Assembly: GCA_011800155.1 (NCBI GenBank)
Contig: CM022376.1
Location: 2,480,001-2,544,000, forward strand
DNA length: 64,000 nucleotides
Direction of reading: 5' to 3'
Source: Flammulina velutipes
Lineage: Eukaryota > Basidiomycota > Agaricomycetes > Agaricales > Physalacriaceae
The translations under genes were made by a program, and so were the position numbers. This document shows positions 32,082 to 43,784 of the stretch, piece by piece. How positions within the stretch are numbered: the stretch's first letter is position 1; each line of letters begins with the position of its first letter. The notes under the pieces are model-generated. The model saw only the letters and a program-made list of their open reading frames with translations, did not search any database and was not told the origin of the DNA.

Positions 32082-33767
32082 ATGTGTCTACAAAGGTATG
32101 AAATACAGCTGCTTATGTTGACTCAACTTTATACTAATCGGTCCTTCAGCAACCCACCAGCTTCCCCGGATGTCAATAGCCTTCTCCGTCTGTTAAAAAC
32201 CATCCAGGAGCGGACAAGGGTTTACAAGCAAGTCCTCACGACGCTAGCACCCTTCCTGACGACCAATGCGCCTCTCTATCCCGAAGTTCACGGAAACACA
32301 TACTCTCTGGCGCATCATGGACGTTCTGACTCTCGTGTTGATTTGTCCCGTCTGGATCTCATTATTCTCAACGACGAGAATCCGGGTATTTCGGAACTCG
32401 CAAAGGCCACGCGCATTGATATCGAGATATCCTTGACCCATTTTGACATCCTTCTCCATCCCATGCGTTCCCTTCCCAACGATATCCTCCTCCTTATCTT
32501 TCAATGGTACACGACAGCCTACAAATACCTGCCAGATCATCATGGCTCTCTCGACAGCAGGTACCCCTCTTGGACTATAACCCATGTTTGTAGTCGTTGG
32601 CGTCACCTTGCACTCGCATTCCCTTCTCTCTGGTCCACCGTGCACCTCTCCCAATCGATGATCAGAGAGGATGACCTGCTCTCGCGGCTCGATCTCCAAC
32701 TGCAGAGGTCCAGGAGTATTCCGCTCGCTGTCACGTTCGACGAGAGCTGCTCAGATTTGCTGGCGGGCAGAGACAGGATGACATCCCTTCTCAGATCGAC
32801 GACAGATCGTTGGTGGTCCCTGAGCCTATGCATGATCCTCCCAGAGGACGGGTACGACGACGATGCCGTTTTTGAAGGCTGTTCATTCGACAATCTCACC
32901 CACTTGACTGTGATGGAGATGACCGATACTGGCGAACATGACATCCCTGTCTTTACCTTTCGCTACGCGCCACGCCTCACCCACGTTTACTTGTTGGGCG
33001 AATACCGAATTGACCTGATTTGGGACAGCGTCGAGGTTTACAAAACGTGCTTGTTTAGCCTTGCGCTGAATTCACAGTTACCATCGTTGCGAGAATTAAC
33101 GGTCGATAAAATCGTCCCGGATTTCTTTGGACACAGTGTTGGATCCGAGGTCTTTGATGATGTTCCTCCTATTCAACTACCACGCCTCGTAACCCTTGTC
33201 CTGCTTTACGATAACGTGTATATATTCAACCACCTTTCCATGCCTTGCTTGGAAACTCTCCATTTGCGACTACCATCCTACGAGTGTCGGGACTACCCCG
33301 ATCTTCGGCCATGTTCTCAACACCTACAAAATCTATGCCTCGTTTCGGGGTATTTGGGAGGCTACGATCTTGACATGGAGCATCTCCATCTTCTCATTTC
33401 GTTCCTCATGGGCGCATCGCAGGTCACGGCACTATACCTTCATGACACTAACTTGCTGAGGACGTCGATGTTTCGGATGGATGATGGGGGGGACGGTCTG
33501 TTCCCGTATCTGGAGAGCTTGAGGGTCCCTGTTTCGATATTCTGGGATACGGAAGTAGACGTCGGGGAGATAGAGGCTATCATCGAGTCTCGACTTCGCG
33601 CGCCCACGCCTAGGATACGGGAATTGAGGTTGATCGGGAGTTTCGCCAACCACTCGTACATGTCTGACCTGACTTCTCGGCATGCTATTGTTGCAAGGTT
33701 GCGCTCATCAGGTGTCGTGGTTATGCATACTGATACGAATGATTTTTGTGCATATTGCTGGGAATAA
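32082..33767 (+). CDS. F-box/LRR-like protein, two exons with 14-nt first coding exon
   Basis: Proposed CDS: join(32082..32095, 32150..33767), 543 residues starting MCLQSNPPASPDVNS. The 54-nt intron (GTATGA...CTTCAG, with ATACTAAT branch site) is a multiple of three without a stop, so retention would give a longer in-frame protein. F-box: HPMRSLPNDILLLIFQWY and THVCSRWRHLALAFPSLWST. Leucine-rich region follows (MPCLETLHLRLPSYECRDYP). The C-terminus YTDTNDF-stop of the paralogue at 12569 is extended here by CAYCWE, consistent with loss of the ancestral stop codon. Confidence 0.82.
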   Translation: MCLQRYEIQLLMLTQLYTNRSFSNPPASPDVNSLLRLLKTIQERTRVYKQVLTTLAPFLTTNAPLYPEVHGNTYSLAHHGRSDSRVDLSRLDLIILNDENPGISELAKATRIDIEISLTHFDILLHPMRSLPNDILLLIFQWYTTAYKYLPDHHGSLDSRYPSWTITHVCSRWRHLALAFPSLWSTVHLSQSMIREDDLLSRLDLQLQRSRSIPLAVTFDESCSDLLAGRDRMTSLLRSTTDRWWSLSLCMILPEDGYDDDAVFEGCSFDNLTHLTVMEMTDTGEHDIPVFTFRYAPRLTHVYLLGEYRIDLIWDSVEVYKTCLFSLALNSQLPSLRELTVDKIVPDFFGHSVGSEVFDDVPPIQLPRLVTLVLLYDNVYIFNHLSMPCLETLHLRLPSYECRDYPDLRPCSQHLQNLCLVSGYLGGYDLDMEHLHLLISFLMGASQVTALYLHDTNLLRTSMFRMDDGGDGLFPYLESLRVPVSIFWDTEVDVGEIEAIIESRLRAPTPRIRELRLIGSFANHSYMSDLTSRHAIVARLRSSGVVVMHTDTNDFCAYCWE

Positions 33768-34252
33768 ACAGGTGTTTATCTTGCTCCTGCAGTGCCACTG
33801 CCACAGGGGTCCAAGAATCATTTGACGTGTTATTGTTGCCATTATAATACATAACTCTGGCGTCGCTCGACCTTTGAGCTGTTAGGTCACGTTAACGCAC
33901 AGCGCACAGTAGAAGTACGGCTTATTCGGACCGTGTTTCAGTCTCTTTTTACTCTGACCTCGTACCATTGTGAGTCGTTCTGACCATGTTGCTTTACTTT
34001 CTCCAACGCCATTCGAGTGAATTCCAATGGATAAATCACCCAGGTGTGTACATGCACCAACATAGGTAGTTGTCGTGGATGTCTATTTCATAGAGAGGCA
34101 TAGCTTTGACTTTGTTCGTTAGTCCTCTATCATCTTGTTTCCATGTTTATCACGCTACGCCACACACACACACATCAGCTATTCGCCTACTTGTAAGTAA
34201 GCTCCCACCTTGATTGTGGACAGATTGTGGATCAAAGGATCGGACAACTTGA
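33768..34252. other. Intergenic
   Basis: No gene seen. It includes the word TTTATCACGCTACGCCACAC (34146), repeated at 36006, and a short CA run. Confidence 0.4.
34146..34166 (+). repeat. Direct repeat flanking the gene at 34253, left copy
   Basis: TTTATCACGCTACGCCACAC; the same bases occur at 36006-36026, on the other side of the gene. Confidence 0.5.
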
Positions 34253-35724
34253 ATGAAGTTGGAACTCCGCCATCACTCTCTCTGGTCCGTCGCCACCGTT
34301 TCTTTACTCAACGCCTCCATGTCCCTTCTTCAAGCCGAAGAATACTTTATATTCTCCATCGATCCCGTTGCTAGCGTCGCTCATCTAGAAGATGATGAAG
34401 CAACAGCTGCTGCTCAGAAGCTCCAGTCAGGGCGTTACGTCGGCCTTGTCATGGATGTGCGTTCAACATTTTTTGTTCCCTCGAAGCACACTAACTAACG
34501 CATTCTTGCAGTGGGCAGGTGGACCGCCTATAGTCGGCATAGACTATGCCGTAGACGTCCTCCTGGTCTCTTACGGATTGCCACATGTTCCCACCTCATT
34601 TGTCCTCCCCGAGATGTCGTACCCGATAGCTCCCAATGATATGTCCCATCCCCTCGGACGTCAACCAATCATCTCCGACCCGCCTCTTCCATGGTCGAAC
34701 TGCTTTCATCCTACTTGGGCTCGAACTGTTCTGCGTTTCCACTACACCGTCAAAGATCCTCGCACTAAAGGGAATTGTGTTCTGTCCCCAGGCGTCCAGG
34801 TTATAGACTTGGAGGACGCAGCGGGTGAAGATCGCGAATGGGGTCGAGCAATCCTCGAGGACCAGGGGGGTCCAGATTCAACGTGTCCCCCCAAGACGGA
34901 CGGCGAGAAACCCTTTGTTTTCGTCCCGTTTCTCCCCGATGAGGACTTCTTGATTAAACAACCGCTCGTTAAGTTCAGTCTCGATCTTAACTCTCTATCT
35001 CCCGAGGAGATAGGTGATCCTTGCGACTTTTTTGAGGAGAGCAAAGCTCTCGAAAGGTATGTGGCTCTCGGTCGTGTGCACATATCCTTATCGTATCTCC
35101 AGAATCATGGAGGCTCATAAAGCCAAAATTGCGGCGCGAATAGCAGCCACCGAGGAACTCAACACGAAGCAGTACGGAACTTTCGTCAAAGCCCACCCAT
35201 CTCTCGAGACGCCACCACCAGCTGCGGACGAGCGGGGCGCTACGTCCCTCTTCGTTCCGTCCGAGTATGAGGTACGTTCTGACGGATCATATTCTCCCGA
35301 CTTTGCATTCCGCGCGATGAAGACCGAGGAGGATTGGTTGGAGGCTTTCGCTGCGGGAAAACCGCAGAGAGATGCCGAAGAAGCCAAACTACGGGCAGAG
35401 GGGCATGTTATTCTCAAACGAACGGTCAGCGAAATGTGTCGTGACCCGCCTAATCGTATGGAGAATATGAAGGCGCTCGCAGAGGCCCACTCGCATTATG
35501 CTCCTCCCTTGCTATCCAGTAAGTCATGTATCTATGGATGGATCGTTCTCACTCATTTTTCCGTAGACCCAAGACCGTCTTCCCTTCTAAGCCGGGGACT
35601 GCGTATTCTCTGTCGCCGCAGTGATCCTCAGAATGAGAAAGTTACAACTAGTAAGCAAGCATTTCCTCATCCTCCTCTTTATTCAGCAATACTCATTTTG
35701 CCTATAAGACGTCGCAGACCATAG
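34253..35724 (+). CDS. Unrecognised protein, at least three exons
   Basis: Proposed exons 34253-34456, 34512-35056 and 35103 to about 35521, joined by introns GTGCGT...TTGCAG (55 nt, CTAAC branch) and GTATGT...CTCCAG (46 nt); the frame is kept across both. A third intron GTAAGT...CCGTAG (about 35520-35572) is likely, and the end is uncertain; the last frame stops at 35724. The protein starts MKLELRHHSLWSVATVSLLN, has SGRYVGLVMD joined to WAGGPPIVGIDYAVDVLLVS, then a Pro-rich middle and a charged C-terminal region (EAHKAKIAARIAATEELNTK). I recognise no domain. It is not related to the F-box or deaminase families. Confidence 0.55.
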
Positions 35725-36005
35725 TCGACGACGACAGTGGCTGCCCAATATTTTGTGTTGTTTCGGAACTCGCTCTCACAGATGACGGCGCTGCTTTCTT
35801 GCTCTCGAACTGTATGTAATAGTCTCTGTATAATCTAATAACTACTCTGTCGTGATTGCGCCACTGGTACTACATCATTCTTTCGGTCAGATTCATTGTC
35901 CTCCTCATAGTATGCTCCAATGCCATGCTCCGTTGAATTCTCTTCATATGCGGACGTTGGGGTCTGGAGATCCTGTCATTTCCTTCTTCTTTGTATCGTT
36001 TAGCA

Positions 36006-36026
36006 TTTATCACGCTACGCCACACA
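36006..36026 (+). repeat. Direct repeat flanking the gene at 34253, right copy
   Basis: TTTATCACGCTACGCCACAC, identical to 34146-34165. Confidence 0.5.
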
Positions 36027-36119
36027 TTCTCATAGCGTAAACGACAGCATTGGCCGGCACGACTCGCGCTCATCCATGTCAGCTATGGCCATCTTCCCTC
36101 ACGAACCATGTTTCGAGAT

Positions 36120-36210
36120 TGTGTGGCGTACACATCCAAATGCGGCAGAACACTTAGGGTTAGGGTCCGACGCGTTTCTTCCCTCTTACCACCATCTCCA
36201 TCTTTAACGT
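36120..36210 (+). repeat. Dispersed repeat with GGGTTAGGG core, copy B
   Basis: TGTGGCGTACACATCCAAAT, GCGGCA, TAGGGTTAGGGTC, CTCTTACCACCATCTCC. Confidence 0.5.
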
Positions 36211-37697
36211 TTAATGGGAACTCATTGCCACTCGCTCTGTTCTATGGCTTGAAGCGAACGATGGATATGAATGCTTGCTGGACGTACGGTGCGTTTCTCT
36301 ACCAGCCATATGGTCTTGGACTGACAGGCGACCCCGTTTTCAGAGTATATGCGGTAGCGATCCTTCTCGATGGGCGCATAAATCGATCTCCTTGTCGTTG
36401 CCTGACCTACAGGAACCGTAGGAACGAGCCGAAGCCAGTCGGACGTTCGAACCGCTTGGAGTAGCTGTCCTGGCCTTCATTCGCTGAAACCTGTCTGTGC
36501 TAGAGGAGAAGCTCCCACACCGCGATCTGTACGTGTATATTCTTTCTATGGCCCGATCTTGGCTGAATATCCCCCAGCAAATCCTGCTGTCATAGCTATT
36601 CGCTCCATAAACCCACCCACCCGTCAGCGTTACTTCTAGGATAGACGTCGTGTTACAACTTACAAGCTACGAGCTTCTCCATGGGATCCAGTAGGGCATC
36701 GGAGGGATGACCTTGCATAATTCCTAGGCTCGATGTGCGTCTACACGAATACCATCTGTATACATACTCATATCACGTCCAGACTTCCAGTCCGAGTCGC
36801 TAGGTGGCAGAGGACCTCGCTGATGTCCGCAACGACGGCACACAGCTCCCGTTCACACTTAGACATGCCATCCCCGACCTCAAGGAACAACTTCTCCTCA
36901 CCGGTAGCAGCTAGCGCCCCACTATCCTGCCCATTACTGTTGGCCGAATCCCCACTGCGCAGGGAGCTGATACCTACTATCTCAGTATTGGGGCCTTCGT
37001 TCCAGACCACGACTTTTGAGCCGACACTAATTGGGCGAACGAACACCCAGCTTGAGGGAGCGGAAAAGGATATCGTATCGCACGTCCAGACGAGTTCGCA
37101 ATACTCCAGGACATCGAATCAGCTTTTGTCTGCTGCCCAGCCAGTTGGAAACCCGCCAAAATCCCTGCTTTGCTATCTTTCGTTTAGGGTATGCGTGCTG
37201 TTCTGTTGGACGGTCATGCGCCTTGCCGAAATCTCGCATCAGGCGATATAACCGACTGGGACGCTTGGCCCGTTAGCAATACCCGACACCATTGCCTTAT
37301 CCCGCAGTTTTGGGACGAAGAAACGAGGGATGCTATGCCAGTCATACTGTCCTCCTACGCTGACCGGAAGAAAGACGTTTTCGCTGCATTCCGGGCATCC
37401 GACCTATGACTGGGGCGACAACATATTTTCCCGACGCTGCTACGAAAGGATACCCGAACGTACATCGTCTCGTCCTATTGAGCAATACGTACAAGCTTAC
37501 TTCCAACGCCCTTGCAGACGGTGGTCAGCTCGTACGTACACTACAAGAGTCAGCGAGAGAGAGTCAATTCTAGTACGACAAGCATCCCCAGTATGTTGTA
37601 ACCTCCGTATAGTTCCCGTGACAAGTGTGAATGAGTGGCTCCTAGTGAGCAGGCCGTAGGGTGAATGGAGACTCTACTTGTCCAATAACGAAATACA

Positions 37698-39318
37698 TTA
37701 TAGCCGCTCAAAGTCAATATCGGCATATCTAAATTTGATACCTAGTCGGTAAAATCCTGCGAAAATTCTCTTCGATAGCCTATCGCTCGGCTCGCGCCCA
37801 ATCAACGTTAGCTCCTGTATTTTTGGTATGGGAGTGTTGAGCCGTGACTCGAGTGCTGCTTTCAACTCTGCATATTCCTCATGCTCCATCTTAGATACCT
37901 CCAACGTTAAGCTTTCCATGCAGGGAAAGATATCATCGTTCCCATTCATTCGTAATGCCGTTGATTCCAGCAACGTGCAATGTTCAAGATGAAGCGAAGT
38001 TACATGCGGAGCACCAGCGAGGAAGGAGAGGAGAGGCTGGGGGACGCTCTCGAAAATGCCTCTGAAGATAATGTGTAGATTTCGTAGACGCGGACATCGT
38101 CGAAGGTCGGGGTAATGAATGGTCTCCCAAACCACTATGATTTGGAGGGTTTCCAGAGAGGGCAAGGAAAGATAGTCTAGGACTTTGATATCGATGTGGG
38201 AGCGAATAATGAGTGTGTGGACGCTGGGTAAGGAGAGTGGGGGTAACTCTCTGACTCGGAGTGGCTGATGGAGGCGGGGTGATTCAAAGAGAGTCAGTTC
38301 TTGCAAGGATGGGAGGAGTGAATGGACGGCCAGGCAATTGGCGTATAATCCGCAGGATACAATGTTGTCCCAATTCAAGTCCAGTTTGGAGTGGTGTGCC
38401 TGGAGATGAACGAGACGGGGTGTATGTCGAAAGGTTGTGATCTCGACATGGGTGTCACGGTCAAAATCGCGAGTGTCCTTAACCTCTAAACATGTGAGAA
38501 CCGGGAAGGAACTTCCCAAAAAATCGGCAGCATCGTCTGCGGAACCATCGGTGTATATCCGTAGACTCCGCCAACGATCTGTCGTCGCTCTCAAAAGCGC
38601 TACTATCATTTCCTTGTCTTCTAGGATATAAGAGCAAGGTTCAGAGTCGCCGATCGTAACAGCAAGCAGTGTGTTCCTCGATCTCTTCAGATGAAGAATC
38701 AGCCGTGAGGTTATGGTATCCTCACGGGAAATGTGCCGAAAGAGGGGAGCGGGAAGATGTACGACGGACCATAGGCGCGGTGACGCGAGAATAAGGTTGC
38801 GCCAGCGGCGGCATACGTGTCATAATCGCCAAGGCGGGTAATTGTTACCAAGTGAACCCCAGAAATATGATTGACTGTAACGATCGAAGTGGCTGAATGT
38901 AGACCATTCGAAGATGAGGAGGAGGATATCGTCGGGAAGGAATCGGACGGAATGGAGGATGAAATTGAACTGGGAAGAGGATTGCAGGAGATCTTTTCGT
39001 GTTTTCTTTGCGCTGTTCAGGATCTTCTGCATATCGCGAATGATGTGGTCCAACTGCTTCAGATCTGTGTCTAACTCATGAGATCCTGACAGCGCCAGAA
39101 GGTAGTTGTTTGTTTTGGGATAAAAGGGGTCGTTGGTGGTGGCTAGGAAAGGTGACAGGTTGGCGAGATATTTTTTGTTGGACGCTGCACGCTGTTGGAT
39201 GGCTTTCAGTTGTTGTGAAGGGCAGCCGGAAACAGGCGAGCATTTTGAGATGCTTTGAGGTGTTAACGTATTGTGTAGAACAGCAACTTAGAGAGCTCTC
39301 GTACCTTCGTGAAGACAT
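37698..39318 (-). pseudogene. F-box/LRR-like gene, MSS subfamily, with one in-frame stop
   Basis: Proposed structure: complement(join(37698..39252, 39305..39318)). Exon 1 is ATGTCTTCACGAAG with a GTACGAG donor; the acceptor CAAAG is at 39253. Everything is open except one TGA at 38820-38822, which replaces the Ser of the S-HVCRRW F-box motif (TTA TGA CAC where paralogues have a Ser codon). The F-box otherwise reads LPDDILLLIFEWS, and the LRR part is uninterrupted to 37698. A single C-to-G change explains the stop. It could be a young pseudogene, an allele, or a base error; the promoter element is retained upstream. Confidence 0.75.
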
Positions 39319-39862
39319 TTTACAAGATAGTTATCGTGAAACCTTGGAACATGTTCCCGTGCATGCTTTGAAGCGGCCCGGATTCCTTTCCCACGCGATA
39401 TGTTGGTTCGATGTGGCGTGTCGCACCGACTCATGCCATGCCAAGCGGCACCGTTCATCTGTGTATATATATGAGTTGACTTCGATATGGGAGATACCAC
39501 TGGACGGGAACGCCATGACTGAATCGACGGTGGTCAGCTCTTACGAAGACTCTCGCCGGCGAAAGAGTCAGCGGGCCAAATCAATATACGATGATGTAAA
39601 TAAACTCTATTTGACGAGGTGTGTGTCGATATGTCGACGCCGGACGTGGAACGATGTCTGGCGTCAAAGACGAGATGAGAATTGATTTAGTATTAGTAGA
39701 AATTTATGTGTGGTAGTATTATATACATGCTCTACTTGCATGCTTGACCTCCACACCTGACCTTCCTGAAATCTTCAGAAGCTACAATGGGTCTGTCAGC
39801 CAGAAAGCCCATCTGTTAGTACTTTGGAACTGACCTTGTTTGGACTTGGTCCGTGGCCAGAA
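39319..39862. other. Intergenic
   Basis: Contains the F-box promoter element (39371-39400). A 191-codon frame covering 39110-39685 on the plus strand crosses the antisense of the F-box gene and is not credible. Confidence 0.4.
39371..39400 (-). promoter_or_regulatory. Shared upstream element of F-box genes (copy upstream of 39318)
   Basis: On the minus strand CGCGTGGGAAAGGAATCCGG then GCCGC, about 53-82 bp upstream of the ATG. Confidence 0.5.
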
Positions 39863-41455
39863 CTATGTGTACGCATCGTCGGAATTGGTTGTAACGTCTT
39901 CGCCAAAGTTGGTTAACATATAGACATTGCGGACTAGATGAATGTTAATATCTCGATCTCGGCCCCCGGAGTGGAGATGGAAACTGACGAAATGCAGCTC
40001 CGAGGATGACATCCGTCTCCTCTGTGTCGAAAATGATTGGTTGGAACTGGAAGAGCTATGAATGAATAGAGGCGGAGGGAAGGGCTATGGGACTTGCCGC
40101 TCCGATACACATTTTTTGATCGTCTCTCACGATTTCTTTGACTCCGTCCCATTGACTGGGTTCGCTGTAGACAGAATCAAATTAGCACTCCCGTTTGGAT
40201 ACTAGACTGGAGGGCTGACAGTGTAGCATCCAACGGATGAATTGGAATATCCTCAGGCTCCGATTCGGGATCGTCTCCGCCGAACCTAAACACGATATGG
40301 ACTTCCTCCGTACATGGAAGGATCCATACCTCACCTGTTATACCTTCAATACTGGTCAGCTCAGCCTTGGGATAGGTCATGTAGATATCCTCTGCGACGG
40401 ATCTACATATGTATAAGTAAACCATATGACTTGAATGAGCTAGAACTTGAATACTTGGGAACTTGGTTAAGCGAGAACCCGCTATCCACGAAGGCAGTGA
40501 GTTTTTTTATATCGGCTGTACTCGCAGTGTTCATAGCTGTATTAGCGGAAATGAGGCTATCCTCGACTCTCATGCTGTAATCGTCCATTAGGAATTTGAA
40601 GTGTGCGCCTGGCTTTGCTTTGAGTTTGGGCTCGTCTTCGATTTGGGTGTATTCATTTAGGATGGAGCCGATGGTGAAGACACCCGGGGTGTTATCTGTT
40701 GACAATCTAGGTAAGAGAGGAGTTGAAGTGAAGGAGATGAAGACACACCAACCGAACGCCCGAGTAGCGTCGTCACAATATGTGGTACTGCAGGGTTCTT
40801 CTGTGTGAATATCCGTTGGAGGGCGCTGTATGCTACCTCCGTGTTTCCCAGGGTGTCTGATATACTGCTTGGTTGGTCGATGCGGAGGCCTAAGACTCCT
40901 TGGATGTTCTTCGGTGCTTGGGACGCGGGGACCTCAACTACGATATAGTTGAGGGATTGTGCAATGAGTGATTGGGGGGAGAGGATACGCACTGAAGCTT
41001 TGAGCTGGTATTTCGTATCCGCCAAAGGAGAGATCCGCTGTCTTGACAGGTCCTGAGTGATGCTCAATTCGAAGCGAGTGAGACTGGAAGAGGGAAAGGC
41101 TTACCTTCGACATCATAATCGACATAACTAATGCTCGCGGTCTTTCCGGTGTCCTTACTATTGTGCACTGCTTTTTTATCTAGCGGCGTTACCCAAAATT
41201 CGTGGCTGGGTAGGGCAAAGTTACGGTTAGGGAAGCGCGATGAGGAGAGGTGGGTTTGTGGTACCTTCCCGAGTCGAGGAGAACGGTGTACACTTGGCCG
41301 CCTAGAGTGATTTCAGTGGTGTAGATCATGTCGCGGGAGTTCCCGAGTGGTGTGCGCCGGAGGATCTGGCTGCCGAGTGTGAGTGGGGAGCTGTTTGCGA
41401 TTTTGAAGAATGTGGAAGTGGTGAGGAGGAGGAAGGTGTTGATATGGAGATGCAT
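39863..41455 (-). CDS. Pepsin-type aspartic protease (family A1), multi-exon
   Basis: Proposed exons on the minus strand: 41265-41455, 41105-41205, 40993-41052, 40749-40937, 40455-40695, 40220-40402, 40164 downward, then at least two more ending at TAG 39863-39865. The start MHLHINTFLLLTTSTFF looks like a signal peptide, so the enzyme is likely secreted. First catalytic site: LLDSGSHEFWV (Asp61), split by an intron. Then GPVKTADLSFGGYEIPAQSF, the QGVLGL segment, LLGRS, and the second catalytic site AFVDSGFSLNQVP. Late segments are VWILPC, MCIGAA, TDVILGAAFLRNVYMLTNF. The junction between MCIGAA and the next exon is unresolved. A mariner-type element sits 109 bp upstream of the ATG. Confidence 0.75.
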
Positions 41456-41564
41456 TGTGGCGTGAAGATGGTACGTGTTGCGTCGGGAATGTTGTTGGGG
41501 ACCGGGCAAGGCAATGGAATAGGGTGGTATAAGTATAAGGTTGAAGATGGTGGTTGTGAGGATA

Positions 41565-41658
41565 CAGACGTTCCCAAAAGGGATGTCGGAAGACGAAAAA
41601 GATCACTTCCGTAAATAGAAAATACCAAAAATGCCAAAAAATCTTTTAATTCTCTAAC
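41565..41658 (+). repeat. Left terminal inverted repeat, 94 bp
   Basis: Starts CAGACGTTCCC after TA and ends TTCTCTAAC. Exact reverse complement of 45168-45261 by eye. Confidence 0.92.
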
Positions 41659-41711
41659 ACTTTTGTATACACGCTCTCTTGCTCCAGGACTGTCCTATAG
41701 CTTCAGAAATC

Positions 41712-43784
41712 ATGCCACCTCGTAGAGGTCGGTCTGCAAAAAAGGAACAGAGCACAGTAGATGAATTGAATGAAGAGTTCACCAAGCTGAGCTCAGAGGC
41801 TGACCCCATTCCCGAAGGTGCGCATTATTCTGTGAAGACATTGAGAAGAAGCCCAAACCTATCAGATCCGGTCACACCAGCTACACGGCTCACCATTAGG
41901 CTGCCACGTCCGGCATTATACCCTCAGAGCAATGCTGAACCTTGTACACCCAAAGCAGGAATCACGACCCAGGACACTGGCACGCCGTACGACGATCTAC
42001 AATACTGGGAGAACCTGGCATCATTCAGTCCATTGTATAGCGCTAGACAGATCACTCCAGAGATGTCTCCAGCCCTGGCAGGACCTGGCGACAATGTCTC
42101 TCCTGCGAAACTTGGTCACAAGCACCGCCGTGTCAGCCTCTCTTCCTCTGATGTACTTGCCGTGACACCTCTCTTCAAGGCCAGGAAGAAGGCCCGTGCC
42201 ATGTCTCCTTCCCCATTTCGAAGCAGGACCACTGTCACAGTTGACGACGACTCCGACTCTGATCCCCCATCGCCAGGGAAGCTTCACCTTCTTCCCAAGC
42301 TCCCGAAGACCAAGCAGAGACCATCAACTCAGGCAAAAGTCCAGGAGTCCTTGCCAAAGCCACGGGGCCGCCCGAAAAAGCCTCCGGTTACGCCACCACC
42401 TCCTCCTCCGGACATACCAGTGTCCATCACACTGTATGTTCAGTATCAGTGGCTTGAACAGGTTCCTGGGAGGAAGAAAGGACAATCAAAGATGGAACTC
42501 AAGAAGGGAGAGCTATTGGGTCCCGATACTATTTCCGACAAAGATCCTGCCACCTTCAACGATGTCCTTCCCCTTTTGGTCACTATCACCGGGAAGCCTC
42601 TTGCGTGGCACAAGACGGAGTCGTTCACCTGGCAGTGTATCAAGAATGGCCGTTCTACGGGACCGTTCCCTCTCAAGAACGAGGCCGCGTTCGGACAACT
42701 GATCAGTCAGATCCTCGGAATGACTCCGTCTGAACGTCTTCTCTCCTTCATTCTCATCGTGATGGCTCCGCCAAAGAAGCCAAAGAAGAAAAAGGTACAC
42801 TTACTCAGGAAATCATCCTTCTAATACTTACAACATTTTGCTATAGCCAGATACAGACGAGGAGAGTGATGATTCGGAGAAGGTGGCGTCAGACAGTGAT
42901 GATCCAAGCAAGCTAGATACATTGCTAGGACGGAAGGTATTTATTTTCTATATGCAGTATAATTAAACTCTGACACTTGATCTCTGTAGCTTTCCGTCGA
43001 CGCAGCTATTGCTCCGGCATATGCGAAGCTTGAGAAAAAGTATCCTGTCGGGCTCTGTGCAAGACATCCACGGCTTGCTTGTGTTTGTCATGGTCCTACA
43101 CAGACGCACTATCACTTGGATCATGGACGTAAGCTAACGTGGGCTTTACACATCGTGAGTTTCAGTTATCTTGTATTGATCAATGAACCAAACCACCTCT
43201 ACTAGATACGTGACAACGGGACCTACACCGATGTACCCGTCAATAAAAGAGGGTTTCGGAGTGAAGCCCCACTGGATGGTGACGGCAAAGAACGTATTAA
43301 CAAGCATACTCAACAGCCCGGCAGTTCTAGCCATGCGGGGCCTTCAACTGTTGCGCCACCACCGTTTACGTACCCTTTGGGCTCACATCAACACATGTCT
43401 GGCTACTATCCCCCTCCGTCCATGTCTTCCCCATATGGAATGCCATACATGCCATATCCCATGTATCCTGGTATGAGTACAGGATTTAGTCCTTCGATGT
43501 ATGGTGGTCCCGGCTCGATGCCGATGCATCCCTCACATCTTGGAATGCATCATTCAACCCCTCAGTCATCGCAGCATTATCCCACGATGTACCATGGCAT
43601 GGCTGGCTTACAGCATTCACCCGATGGTAGCAACAACAATCATGGTTCAGGTGGCGCACTATTCTCCCGGCACCACCAGGGTTCTCACACGGGTCAAGAT
43701 CCTCTCGTTAATCCATCTCCTCCTCCATCTCCATCCTCCGGGTCAGCTCCTCCGACACACAACCTGTTTGGATATCCCATGTGA
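41712..43784 (+). CDS. Transposon-borne protein with AT-hook-like motif
   Basis: Proposed CDS: join(41712..42794, 42847..42936, 42990..43154, 43206..43784), 638 residues. All introns (51-53 nt) are phase 0. It begins MPPRRGRSAKKEQS. There is a basic PRGRPKKPPVTPPPPPP segment typical of an AT-hook (GRPKK), a globular middle (SITLYVQYQWLEQVPGRKKG; TESFTWQCIKNGRSTGPFPL), an acidic tract (DTDEESDDSEKVASDSDD), a Cys/His-rich patch (GLCARHPRLACVCHGPTQTH) and a Met/His/Pro/Gly-rich C-terminus. It probably binds DNA in the nucleus. It lies wholly inside the inverted repeats and converges on the transposase. Whether it helps transposition or is a captured host gene is unknown. Confidence 0.72.

Larger units (their letters stand above)
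35725..37697. other. Intergenic, repeat-derived
   Basis: No supported gene. It contains the right copy of the direct repeat (36006) and copy B of the GGGTTAGGG repeat. Frames up to 172 codons (36733-37251) lack motifs and overlap others on the reverse strand. Confidence 0.4.

Noticed and set aside
39110..39685. 191-codon plus-strand open frame
   Set aside because: Its first part is antisense to exon 2 and the leader of the F-box gene at 39318, and it has no motif or paralogue.
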